DNA from: Phorcus lineatus
Lineage: Eukaryota > Mollusca > Gastropoda > Trochida > Trochidae
Direction: 5' to 3'
Length of the DNA stretch: 64,000 bases
Assembly (NCBI GenBank): GCA_921293015.1
Contig: OV121092.1
Span: forward strand, 2,486,001-2,550,000
The notes under the pieces are model-generated. The model searched no databases and was not told the DNA's origin. It saw only the letters and a program-made list of their open reading frames with translations. Position numbers and translations under genes: made by a program. Shown in pieces: positions 23,700 through 34,265 of this stretch; position 1 is the first letter of the stretch; each line of letters begins with the position of its first letter.

Positions 23700-24512
23700 T
23701 TTAGTCAAAAGCCTTAAATTCAGTATAAATAGGAACTGAATTTTTTAAAAATATGTTTAAAAAAGAAATATTTAAGGCTGTGCATGAAGCTAGTTGATAA
23801 TAGTCTAATGGCTTAGTGTCCAACGAGTAGAAACCGTTATTATGCACCCAAGTTAAATTCTAAGCATAAATAAACTTCCAATTTTATCCACTTTGTTAAG
23901 CAGCAAAATGTCGGTGCGTCTCCATTTTAGTACCTCCTGCAAAGGATATTGACGTTGTTATTTCTGGACCACAACCCAATTTGTCTGTCATAGATCTAGA
24001 CATGTGAACCAAATTAACGATAATGAATTGGGTTTGTATTTGCACTGCCGAAGGAAAATAACACTACTGACGTGGCAAGTTCTTCAGGCAGATCTTTAAG
24101 GCTTTTTCTTCGACTAACCTACTTCTGCTCATGCAACCTCCAGTGAAAATCATTCTTGAAATCAGATAAATGGGAAAAAGCTTATCTTTTTATCTTCAAT
24201 GTAACATCTTTGTAGAAAAGTTTGTTGATTACTAATCTTTGTTCATGTTTACTTTATATTGTGTTTCCTTTAATCTTTTTTTTACAAATCATTAAACTCT
24301 TTTTATGAAGAGAAAATATCTGCATATGATCTCTATTTGTCATTTAATAGTGAAATATTGAATATTTTGCTCCCAATTTTCAATACATATTGACCATTTA
24401 TTAAGTAATTAAGTTGGTGGTATCTACTTTGACCTGATTCAGTTACGAACATACATATTGCCAGGGAAAAAAACACATGACTTCTTCATGAGATGAACTC
24501 AAACGCAACACC
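23700..24512. other. No recognisable feature
   Basis: AT-rich, no frame, repeat or motif recognised up to the hAT boundary. Confidence 0.5.
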
Positions 24513-25179
24513 AGAGATGCCAACCTCTACGATTTTATCGTAGTTGCTACGATTTTCGACCCAATACTACGCCAATACGATTCAACTAAAATTTCTACGA
24601 ATTTGAATAAAAACACATGCAAAAATTATGCATAGATTAAAAAACGTATTAACATAAACTTTTGTTACAAAAAATGTTTTTTACACTGTGACTTACCTTC
24701 CATAAAACAAATTTAATGATGAATAAAATTCATAATTTTTACCGGACATAATGTTGACACTCGACGAAAGTGTATATCAAAAATCTGAAACTGATTTCTT
24801 TACCTTGAAAAGTGAATCACTCATCGTGTATCGGCGTAAAATGGCGGACAGTTACGATCATATTGGAATGATAAATCACGTGACTATGTTTACCGTTCTA
24901 GAAAACGAAACCGGTTGCGATTTGTCATCCACTTAAACTGCTTTGAAGACTAACCGAATTTAGTTTAGTGCATCATTTTACTGTCTTCCGTTCTACAAAG
25001 CGCAACCGGTTTCGTTGTTTCTAATACGGCATAATAGTTCAAATAATTTAGAAAATAAACCGGATTGAGTTTAGTTTAGCTCGTGCAGACGATACAACCG
25101 CGAACATCGCATTTGTCAAACGCATGGCCATACGAAATAAGAATGAATCAACAATAATTCTAATGAAAAGTGTTTCAGT

Positions 25180-27432
25180 ATGAGTGGACAAATAGTACCT
25201 AAGAAAGCAAGGTTAAATAAGCAACGTTTTCTTGATACGTACTCCAAAACTTTTAATTGTTTACAAGAATCTCGTTTGGGAGAATTTCACGCATTTTGTA
25301 GACAATGTAATGTCGACTTCTCCGTTGCACATGGGGGCAAGGACGATTGTAGAAAACATGTTATGTCTAAGAAGTACAGAACTTATGCAGATCTCCAATC
25401 CAATATCAAGCCTGTGAATACATATTTCACAAGTAAGAAAGATGACGCACAAGATGACATCACAAATGCAGAGATTTTATTCAAAAATTTTATTGTGGAG
25501 AACAATCTTCCGTTGTCAACAGCCGATAAAGTTGGACCATTAGTAAGAAAAATGTTTCCAGATTCTAAAGTTGCTAAAGAATATGCATGTGGACGCACTA
25601 AAACCACTGAGGTTGTAAAAACTTTAGCAAATGAAACATCGGACACTATTTCTTCTCATTTGAAATCAAGACCATTTTCCTTAGCTACAGATGGTAGTAA
25701 CGACACTGGGGGAAAATCTGTATTATATCCAGTTCTTGTGAGGTACTTTGACGACCAAGTTGGAAAAGTTGTGACAGTTCTTTTGTCAGTCCCATCTTGT
25801 GATGGTGATTGCACAGGTGAGAACATATTCAAAACCATGGATAATGAATTTGAGAGGAGAGGCATTAGCTGGAATAACTGTGTCGGATTTTCATGTGATA
25901 ATGCATCTGTGATGACAGGCATTCACAAAGGTGTTGCTGCTTTTGTGAAGAGGAAACACAGTAATATTTTCATTCAAGGATGTTCATGCCATCTTATCAA
26001 TTTAGCAGCCAAATCAGCTGGGAAGGAACTTTCAATATCTGTGGATGATTTTCTCATTGACATATACTTTTATCTTGACAAAAGCTCTAAACGTCAGAAG
26101 GAACTGCACCACCTACAGTGTGTGTTTGGAACTAAACCACACAAGATCTTAAAGCATGTGAGTACAAGGTGGCTTTCATTAGGTCTGTGTATCCAGAGAC
26201 TTACTGATCAGTGGGAACCATTAAATGAGTTTTTTCACCAGCAGATTCCAAAACCAAAGAAAGTGAAATCAACTGATAAAAGCAAGCTTGAGAAGGAGAA
26301 GTCAATAGAACAAAGCAAACAGGAAAGAAGTCAACAGATACAAGCAAACAGGACAAGAAGTCAACAGATACAAGCAAACAGGACAAGAAGTCAACAGATA
26401 CAAGCAAACAGGACAAGAAGTCAACAGATACAAGCAAACAGGACAAGAAGTCAAACTCTACAGCAGAGAATGGTCCAACCAGAATTGAAAGGATTGTTAT
26501 AGGGTTTGACAGCCCATCAACAAAGTTGTACTGTTACTTTTTGAAAAGTGCACTTCCTGTGTTTGACAATCTTAACAAATTCCTGCAAAATGATGCTCCC
26601 TGCATTCATCTGTTGAGAAGAAAACTGCTTGCTATACTGAGTGATCTGTGTATAAGGTTCCTAAAGCCAGATGTGATTTCCAAAGCAGAGTGTTTGAGTG
26701 ATATTGAATTTTCTGAAAGGAAGAATCAAAGGAAGAGAGAGGAAGTCACCATAGGATTTGAGGCTAGGCAGTATCTGGAGGAACAAAGGAAGTTAGACAA
26801 AATGAAATCACATGATGAAGATGCCTTCTTCAAGAGTGTAAGGGGATTTTACAGCTCAGCCTGTCAATACATTGTAAAAAAAATTCCCCTTGTCTGATGA
26901 CATGCTGTTGCATGCACAGGTTGCTGATATCACATTAAGGAAATATTCATCATTTGATTCAGTGATGTTTTTTGCCAGCAGGTTCCCACATCTGTTACAG
27001 TTTGGTGGTGACTCCAGTGAGGTGTCCAGCTCAGATTGCTTGGAGTTGGAATTCAGAAGGTTTCAGGTTGATGACTTTGGAGAAGAAGTTATGAAAGCTG
27101 ACAGAGTGGATATGCAGTGGTCTGTGATTGAGCAGATAAAGGATGAAGAAGGCAGACCAAAGTATAAACATTTAAGTGAAGTTATGAAGTGTATACTGAC
27201 TATCCCTCATTCTAACAGTGAGAGTGAACGAGTGTTTAGTGTAGTGAGAAAGAACAGGACAGAATTCAGACCGAACCTGAGTGTAGAGGTTTTGTCTGCC
27301 TTGATGGTACAGAAGTGCCAGGCCATTGCCTATGGGGCATGTGACAAGAGCACAGGGTATCCAAAACAGGTCCTGAAGAAGGTTAAAAGCTGTGTGTATG
27401 AGGCTAAAAAGAGACGTCATGAAGAAATGTGA
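25180..27432 (+). pseudogene. hAT transposase gene with two compensating frameshifts
   Basis: Three frames together encode one hAT transposase that would cut and join the element's ends. ATG 25180 opens the first part. A BED-like zinc-binding segment follows (C40, C43, H60) with Tyr66 where a final His is usual. The catalytic region has ATDGSND (Asp171) and SCDNASV (Asp240). The STRWLSLG motif has Gly335 where relatives typically carry the third acidic residue. A lysine-rich linker holds a 30-bp repeat. In the first repeat unit GGAAAGAAG replaces GGACAAGAAG: loss of one C shifts the frame, giving a false stop at 26500. The true continuation (IVIGFDSPSTKLYCY..) runs to about 26880, where an A8 run in place of A7 restores the original frame. 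The C-terminal hAT dimerisation motif TIPHSNSESERVFSVV is intact; stop at 27430-27432. Confidence 0.9.
26329..26454 (+). repeat. 30-bp in-gene tandem repeat, 4.2 copies
   Basis: The unit starts AGTCAACAGATACAAGCAAA, with four full units and a partial one. The length is a multiple of three, so copy number can change without shifting the frame. Before the upstream frameshift it encodes a Lys/Ser/Asp-rich 10-residue linker between the catalytic region and the rest. Confidence 0.93.
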
Positions 27433-27691
27433 CTAAACTGCATGCTGTTGAAATACAATGTACATGTATGTGAAATCAGCCATTAAAAGTACACTCTTTA
27501 ATATGTCTTATTTTCTTGTTAAGAGTACATCATTATGTAAGCATTTAGTTGACTACTAATTTTGTGGTAAAACTACTAATTTTGACCCTTGAGACTACTA
27601 TTTGCACCACTAAGGGGTTGGCATCTCTGTAACACCCAAGGGAATAAATCATACACATACATATAGTATCCATCATACAGCCAGTCCAGTA

Positions 27692-27997
27692 GTGGGTGAG
27701 TAAGGGTTTAACGTGCTTTCAACAATATTTCAGTCATTAAACACGTGGATGACAAGCATCCAAAAGAGAGCGGACAGACAAGGGAGAAATGGATCAAAAG
27801 GTTGAGGGAAAAGAAAGGCATAGTGAGAGATAGACAACAGGTTTTAGAAGGACTCAAATTTGGTCTGGCTTCTACCCGTCGCCCTGTCCAGCTTGGGTGT
27901 CCCTACAAAGAGCATGTAAGCTCCAGCTAGCATAGCTCTCGGGGTCTCTGAAGCACGCAAACCACCACACCACGTTAAGGTATTGAGTCCAGTGGTG
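27692..27997 (-). mobile_element. Family B retroposon, full length with target duplication
   Basis: Tail at the left (GTGGGTGAGTAAGGGTTTAA), 5' end at the right (complement of CCACCACTGGACTCAATACC). It is flanked by the 8-bp duplication GTCCAGTA at 27684-27691 and 27998-28005. Slightly shortened in the middle. Confidence 0.88.
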
Positions 27998-28063
27998 GTC
28001 CAGTAACAATAACAGACAAAGGGATATATTACAGCCCAACATAGTGCGAAACCGTATCGTGAT

Positions 28064-28120
28064 CGTGAGTGAGTTATTGTTTAACGCCGCTTGGGCAATA
28101 TTTCAGCCATTAGCGGCGTC
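28064..28120 (-). mobile_element. 57-bp solo SINE tail (third family) with target duplication
   Basis: GTGAGTGAGTTATTGTTTAA, CGCCGCTTGGGCAATATTTC and AGCC..CGGCG form a fragment resembling the 3' end of a (CACT)n-tailed SINE, distinct from A and B. Perfect 10-bp duplications GTATCGTGAT flank it (28054-28063 and 28121-28130), proving it inserted as this short piece. Confidence 0.8.
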
Positions 28121-28196
28121 GTATCGTGATACTGTTCATAAACCGAGACACATTAATGTGCAGCCTGTGATTTAGGGTGTATGTAAAGTTAATTTT

Positions 28197-30288
28197 TAGC
28201 TCATCAGGTCTGAAAGACCCGATGGGCTTATGGCATGGCAAGGCGTCCGGCGTCCGTCCATCCGTCCGTCCGTCCATCCGTAAACTTTTCACTTTTTCGA
28301 CTTCTTCTCCAGAACCAATGATTCTAGAGAGCTGAAATTTTATGTGCATACTCCTTGACAAATGAGGATTCTAAATTGTAGATTTCGTGACCCCATGACC
28401 CCAAATGGGGTCACAAGGGTCAAAACCTTAAAAATCTATTTTAATCTTCTTCTCCAGTTCCAAAAGGTCCAGAGAGCTGAAAAGTTGTGTGTAGACTCCT
28501 TGGGCACTGGAGATTCTAAATTGTAGATTTTGTGACCCCATGACCCCAAATGAGGTCAGAGGGGTCTAAACATGAAAAACCTATTTTCATCTTCTTCTCC
28601 AGTTCCAAAAGGTCCAGAGAGCTGAATAGTTGTGTGTAGACTCCTTGGGCACTGGAGATTCTAAATTGTAGGTTTGGTGACCCAATGACCCCAAATGGGG
28701 TCACAGGTAGTCAAAACCTGAAAAACCTATTTTCATCTTCTTCTCCAGTTCAAAAAGGTCTAGAGAGCTGAAAAGGTGTGTGTAGACTCCTTGGCCAACG
28801 GGGATTCTAAATTGTAGGTTTGGTGACCCCATGACCCCAAATGGGGTCACAGGGGTCAAAAACTAAAAAACCTAATTTCATCTTTTTCCCTAGTTCCAAA
28901 AGGTCTAGAGAGCTGAAAAGGTGTGTGTAGACTCCTTGGCCAACGGGGATTCTAAATTATAGGTTTAGTGACCACTTGACCCCAAATGGGGTCACAGGGG
29001 TCAAAACCTGAAAAACCTATTTTCATCTTCTTCTCTAGTTCCAAAAGGTCTAAAGAGCTGAAAAGGTGTGTGTAGACTCCTTGGCCAACGGGGATTCTAA
29101 ATTATAGGTTTGGTGACCCCATGACCCCAAATGGGGTCACAGGGGTCAAAACCTAATTTCATCTTTTTCCCTTGTTCCAAAAGGTCTAGAGAGCTGAAAA
29201 ATTGTGTGAAGACTCCTTGGACACTGGGGATTCTAAATTGTAGGTTTGGTGACCCCATGACCCCAAATGGGGTCACAGGGGTCAAAACCTAAAAAACCTA
29301 ATTTCATCTTTTATCCCTAGTTCGAAAAGGTCTAGAGAGCTGAAAAATTGTGTGAAGACTCCTTTGACACTGGGGATTCTAAATTATAGGTTTGGTGACC
29401 ACTTGACCCCAAATGGGGTCACAAGGGTCAAAACCTTAAAAACCTATTTTCATCTTCTTCTCCAGTTCCAAAAAGTCTAGAGAGCTGAAAAGGTGTGTGT
29501 AGACTCCTTGGCAAACGGGGATTCTAAATTATAGGTTTGTTGACCACTTGACCCCAAATGGGGTCACAGGGGTCAAAACCTGAAAAACCTATTTTCATCT
29601 TCTCCAGTTCCACAAGGTCTAGAGAGCTGAAAAGGTGTGTGTAGACCCCTTGGCCAACGGGGATTCTAAATTGTAGGTTTGGTGACCCCATGACCCCAAA
29701 TGGGGTCACAGGGGTCAAAACCTAAAAAACCTAATTTCATCATTTTCCCTAGTTCCAAAAGGTCTAGAGAGCTGAAAAATTGTGTGAAGACTCCTTGGAC
29801 ACTGGGGATTCTAAATTGTAGGTTTGGTGACCCCATGACCCCAAATGAGGTCACAGGGGTCAAAACCTAAAATAACTTAATTTCATCTTTTTCCCTAGTT
29901 CCAAAAGGTCTAGAGAGCTGAAAAGGTGTGTGTAGACTCCTTGGACACTGGGGATTCTAAATTGTAGGTTTGGTGACCACTTAACCCCAAATGGGGTCAC
30001 AGGGGTCAAAACCTTAAAATCCTACTTTCATCTTCTTCTCTAGTTCCAAAAGGTCTTGATAGCTTAATAGTTGTGTGTAGACTCCTTGGACAATGGGGAT
30101 TCTGAATTGTAGGTTCGGTGACCCCTTGACCCCAAATGGGCAATGGGCCTTTTTTATTTGATTGTGAATAACTCGGACGTTGGGACAGGCTACCTTTCCT
30201 ACGCTGCCCATGACCCCATGGTCTAAACCCAAACACCTATATCTATCAAAAGTCTGATGAGCTACAGAGCCCATGGCTCTATTTTTTG
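28197..30288 (+). mobile_element. Helentron-like non-autonomous element carrying a satellite
   Basis: The left end TAGCTCATCAG (28197-28207) is followed by a GGTCTGAAAGACC hairpin and a GGCGTCC(GTCC)n block. The right end has the complement CTGATGAGCTA (30254-30264), then a short hairpin AGAGCC-CAT-GGCTCT (30266-30280) and T-rich sequence. Short terminal inverted repeats, a hairpin beyond the right repeat and an internal minisatellite match the architecture described for Helentron-associated elements such as mollusc 'pearl' repeats. No Rep/helicase gene is present. Class assignment is inference. A reversed left-end fragment lies at 48064-48171. Confidence 0.6.
28301..30140 (+). repeat. ~145-bp satellite, about 13 units
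   Basis: Each unit has CTTCTTCTCCAGTTCCAAAA, GGTC(T/C)AGAGAGCTGAAA, a TGTGTAGACTCCTTGG block, GGGATTCTAAATTGTAGGTT, and the near-palindromic GACCCCAAATGGGGTCA. That core recurs near 28397, 28542, 28687, 28832, 28978, 29122, 29259, 29403, 29549, 29692, 29836, 29983 and 30129. Two subtypes alternate (TTCTTCTCCAG versus TTTTTCCCTAG). Frames opening on the minus strand within units are by-products of the period. Confidence 0.93.
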
Positions 30289-30314
30289 ACGGACAAAGGC
30301 ATTCTTTTCCTAGA

Positions 30315-30625
30315 CCACCACTTTAATCAATACCTTATCGTGGTGTGGTGGTTTGCGTACTTCAGAGACCCCGAGAGCTATGCCAGCTGGAGCGTATATG
30401 CTCCTGGTAGGGTCACCCAAGCTGGACCGGTCGACGGGTTGAAGCCAGACCAAATTTGAGTCGTTCTAAAACATGTTGTCTATCTCTCACTATGCCTTTC
30501 TTTCCGTCTTTTCCCTCATCCTGTCGATCTTTTTCTCACTTACTTGTCCATTTCTTTTGAATGCTTATCATCCACGTATATAATAACTGAAATATTGTTG
30601 ACAGGACGATAAACCCAACTCGCTC
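30315..30625 (+). mobile_element. Family B retroposon, full length
   Basis: Starts CCACCACTTTAATCAATACC and ends AAACCCAACTCGCTCA. Flanks TTCTTTTCCTAG (left, from 30302) and TTTTTTCCTAG (right, about 30628-30638) look like an imperfect target duplication. It lies just outside the right end of the satellite element. Confidence 0.88.
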
Positions 30626-32829
30626 ATTTTTTTCCTAGAGCAGATTTCTGGCATTTGAAATTTAGGGTCGAACAATATCCTGAATAAAATACACTGACAT
30701 GCATTGTTTATAGTAAAAAATTGCGAAGTCTTAAAAAAATTAAGTTAAACTCAAATCAAGTTTTAAATAAAGATTCCTTAATCCAAAATGTACTACAATT
30801 GGTTGAACTATTAATTGCTAAAGCACTTTGATTATGTTGTTTCATTTACAATATGAAACATAAAACTTGGCCGACTTTCATTTCTTGTAACACTGTCATC
30901 ACGTGACAATCTTGAGATTAATTCGTACAGCATGTGCAGTGTTAATGGGACTGTAGCATGCTTTATAGGTAAAGAAAGGGATCTCACAATAACGAATATG
31001 AATGTTACCGTTTGCAAGGCAGTCTCTGTTAATCGATAGAAGCAACACTGATACAATCGAAGAAAACGTTTTCGGTTCCCTTAAGGAGGATTAAAGGGTG
31101 TTCACACTAATATGGTTGACTACAGTTTTCGCTTTATATTACTCTCTCTACTTTATATGGATAAACACTTAGAAGAATGAGGTGGTTTGTCTTCTCAAAT
31201 TATTACATTTGGCATAACATAAGCATTGTGAATATTGTTTGTTTGGAGAAAAAATGCTAAACACCTTTATGATTTAAAGTCAAAACATGTTCTGAGAAAA
31301 AAACAGATTAAGGAGAACAACACTTACAAATTGTGTGCATTAATAAGCTCAAGAAATTTGCTGATGTGATGGTTTGAGAGTTTTTTAAAAATAATTTCAC
31401 GAGCAAAAATCAGTATTAATTTCATTTGCACAATAAAGTTATAGTAACAACCTGTTTAATGTCTTATATACTGATAAAATAGTTTTAATGGAAGAGTGCT
31501 TTAAAGATTTGGCACAACAAAAATTGAACTTTGATAGAGATGTCAACTATTTTAGTGAATTAACAGTTCAAGTGCAGGTCACTCTCCAGGTTAGAGCGTT
31601 GTTAAAAAAATCAACCTTGCTTTCTGCCAATCGGATGGTGCTTCTCTATTGGCGTTTCAAATTTAGGAGTTGTTTGTTCAACTATAAATCCATTGGGACA
31701 CATTATGGCTTTATGAGATAAATCATCTCTGCTTGGACACCGATTTTATATCATATGGGTCTAATGCAACACATATTAATCAATATATATGCACTTGCAT
31801 ACAAAAATGAGATTTTTTCATAAAGAAAGATTTAATGGTCGAGAAGGAGTGATGATTAATGTAAATGTTAGATTGTGAAATTTCAATGATAATGATTGTA
31901 CATTTGAAAACCGGCAGTAACCGTCGTGTACGCTGTTAGCTTCATAAATAATCTGAGAAATTACCACTGTTTACTACAGAACAAATTATACTTGCACACA
32001 AAATCAGTGCTATTTAAATTCCATTTATTCATGCAAGTGTTTTGCAAATAAAATACCATATATTTTGAATTTATAATTGCTTATGTAAACAAGATGTCAT
32101 AAAAATCATAACGTATAGTAAATGATAAAAACTTACATCACACATAAGAAAAACTTTTTATATTTAAAAGATTCATTCAAAACATGTACTAAACTCATTG
32201 AAAATATATCCTTTAAAACGGTGCATGATGACCAAATATAATGCTAAAAATTAAAGCATTATTCTTTTACTCAAATGACCTATTATCGATACAGTTAATT
32301 AAAGACGAAAAGTATTCCAGTGTTAAAGAGACAGAAGCACGTTTTTTGACAGATTTATTTTTCCAAATGTTCCCGAATATTCATCAGATTTTGCCAAATA
32401 TATTATCTTCAGAAGGTTATAACTTTTTATCCCCGTTAATTCATAGTCCGTAGAGTAAATATTCAAAGTAACAAGCAATAACAACTGGCGGCTTTGTGTG
32501 AACACCTTTTAATCATTTGGGTAGAGAAATTGATTTGTACAGCATAGCCAACCTTGGTGTGTGTGGGTTTTTTAATCGGCTTCGTTTGAAACATTTAAAC
32601 TCCTTTCATTTGTTTACGTAAAAATGTGCTATTGCTCATGCCAAGCCAACATCTTTTTGTATGGGTATCAACATGGGTTTGAAATGCATACAATCATTTC
32701 ACTGACTAGATCCTTTGAAAGTTTGACTCAATGCATTCATCTTATTTCTCAGTTTATACACATTGTGACAACACTGAGCATCAGATCTCAATTCCTCTCA
32801 TGATTGTAATATATGAATCCAGCGAAAAC
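30626..32829. other. AT-rich stretch containing an inverted segment F copy
   Basis: Positions about 31600-31800 carry AGATAAATCATCTCTGCTTG and TTGGACACCGATTT, complementary to segment F words at 41770. Frames at 30832-31056, 31488-31721 and 32241-32453 have no recognisable domain. Nothing else seen. Confidence 0.45.
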
Positions 32830-32862
32830 ATTGTTCAAAGCACGTTAAACCCCAACTCACTC
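32830..32862 (+). mobile_element. 33-bp solo tail of family B
   Basis: ATTGTTCAAAGCACGTTAAA and CCCCAACTCACTCAG match only the last ~33 bp of family B. I could not define a target duplication, so a deletion remnant is also possible. Confidence 0.65.
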
Positions 32863-33494
32863 AGTTATAACAGCTATTTTACACATCAACATTCATGTAT
32901 GAAGACACCAAACTTGATTACACACCTCGGTGTGATATGTTCCCATTCTTTTAACATTGGTTCATTCTCATATCAACCTCTTATGAGGTAATCATCGGTT
33001 GTTTCTTCATGTCGCCCTTGGACACTATCACATATCATTGAAATCATACATTATGTCCTTTGTTTTTACGCAGGTGGGTATTATGAGATGTTCAATCTAC
33101 ACAAACGATTAGACTTTATGATAATTTGACATTAGCGAAAGTTGGATTCGAATCCGGGACCTCTTTGCTGGCGAGTAACGCTTTTACCATTTGAGCTAAC
33201 GAGGATCCCTGCCTGTAACTGTTCATTTTGTTGTGTCATGTCTGTACTGTTTTCCCCCTGGTATATATATATAAATGTATATGTATATATACATGAACAT
33301 ATATAGGTGTAAGGTTATGTCAATTTCTAATCTTTAGAATCAAATATTTAGCTTTAAAATCTCAAGCAGCCAGATATTGTTAATATCCTACTGGACTCGT
33401 TAGGTCAGGACACATAAACACGCAAAGTAAAACGTTTACAAATTAATTTTATAAAAACTATTTGGTTTGAGAACTTTGTAGGAATGTTCCGCGG
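32863..33494. other. AT-rich stretch with a tRNA-like fragment
   Basis: No gene. Apart from the tRNA-like sequence at 33140-33212 there is a TA/TATG-rich low-complexity tract near 33260-33310. Confidence 0.45.
33140..33212 (-). mobile_element. tRNA-like sequence, probable SINE head
   Basis: The minus strand reads GGGATCCTCGTTAGCTCAAA, TGGTAAAAGC, then GGTCCCGGATTCGAATCC. It has an A-box-like TAGCTCAAATGG and B-box GATTCGAATCC. The T-arm does not pair well and there is no matching acceptor stem, so a functional tRNA is unlikely; a decayed SINE head or tRNA pseudogene fits better. Confidence 0.5.
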
Positions 33495-33620
33495 GAGTGT
33501 AAGCCAAATAATGACCGGATTGCCTCGCGTTATGGCAAAAAAAAACTCAGCTCGGGCTAACGCCCTCGCGAGTTTTTTTGCCATAATCGCTCGTTACCCG
33601 GTCATTATTTACTACATAAA
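33495..33620. repeat. Palindrome P5 (directional CTCG hairpin)
   Basis: The left arm AAATAATGACCGG..TTATGGCAAAAAAA pairs with TTTTTTTGCCATAA..CCCGGTCATTATTT. CTCG points the same way on both arms (GCCTCGCGTT and ATCGCTCGTT) and twice in the centre (AGCTCGGGC and GCCCTCGCGAG). The left flank GGAGTGTAAGCC and right flank TATTTACTACATAA resemble those of P6. Confidence 0.9.
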
Positions 33621-33640
33621 ATAATTTCATTTCTTAACCA

Positions 33641-33760
33641 CGATGTGCAAGTCAAATAGCAACCTCCGCCCTTGGTTGATATAGAAATGAACACGCTCGC
33701 TACCGCTCGCGCGTTCATTTCTATATCAACCTCAGCGGAGGTTGCTATTTACTACGTAAC
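33641..33760. repeat. Palindrome P6 (directional CTCG hairpin), adjacent to P5
   Basis: The left arm AAATAGCAACCTCCGC.., with TTGATATAGAAATGAAC, pairs with the right arm; loop ACGCTCGCTACCGCTCGCGCG with CTCG twice in the same direction. The left flank GATGTGCAAGTC and right flank TATTTACTACGTAA parallel P5, although the arm sequences of P5 and P6 are unrelated. Confidence 0.9.
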
Positions 33761-33945
33761 TAATGGTGATGAGAAATCATCAGCACCTGCTTGATTTGTC
33801 ATATGTCTCCAATACACATAATAATATAAAAAAAGATCTTTCATTGTATACCCTTAATACCTTAAGTTAATTCTTTTGCACTCATCTTTAGTTTATACAG
33901 GTATAGACATTGAAGCTTCAAATTTTATTGAATGATAAAAAAATA

Positions 33946-34050
33946 GTGAGTGAGTGAGTTGGGGTTTTAAAGTGCTTTGAACAGTAGTTCAGTTATTAAA
34001 AACGTGAAAGACAAGCATCCAAAAGAGAGTGGACAGCAAGGAGAAAGTCC
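33946..34050 (-). mobile_element. Family B retroposon, fragment
   Basis: GTGAGTGAGTGAGTTGGGGT tail and the next ~80 bp (GACAAGCATCCAAAAGAGAG, TGGACAG), diverged and cut off after GGAGAAAG. The rest of the family is missing. Confidence 0.8.
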
Positions 34051-34265
34051 TTGTCCTGAAAAAGCATAGTACATATTTTGGAAATGAAGTTCTTAAATAG
34101 AGCCGCATCTTAGACTTTTTCAAATACAATATGATATGTGTTTCCTTACTGCGGAGTAGATGATTACGGTTTTAGTCGTAGGAAACTATGCCATTTAATT
34201 ACTGTCATCATGCACAGCTTGAATTCTGTTTTTCAACTGTTTCATCCTACGTAAGCCTAAGTATG

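Larger units (their letters stand above)
24513..27628 (+). mobile_element. hAT transposon, nearly complete
   Basis: A 3,116-bp element. The ends are AGAGATGCCAACC and its exact complement GGTTGGCATCTCT (with the outside C/G the repeat extends to CAGAGATGCCAACC). Flanks GCAACACC (24505-24512) and GTAACACC (27629-27636) match at 7 of 8, fitting the 8-bp target duplication of hAT elements. Subterminal regions contain several CTACGATT/CTACTA-type repeats. The single transposase gene runs rightward and is broken by two small indels, so this copy is probably non-autonomous but recent. Confidence 0.93.

Noticed and set aside
26201..26446. Minus-strand frame with repeated SCLLVSVDFL peptide
   Set aside because: It is the antisense of the 30-bp repeat inside the hAT transposase gene.
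28301..30140. CRISPR-like array
   Set aside because: Units are ~145 bp, contiguous and homologous throughout, without unique spacers, and the context is eukaryotic transposon DNA.
28516..30274. Series of similar small minus-strand open frames (GVMGSPNLQFRIP type)
   Set aside because: They arise because the satellite repeats itself; frames start and stop at the same unit positions and have no independent support.
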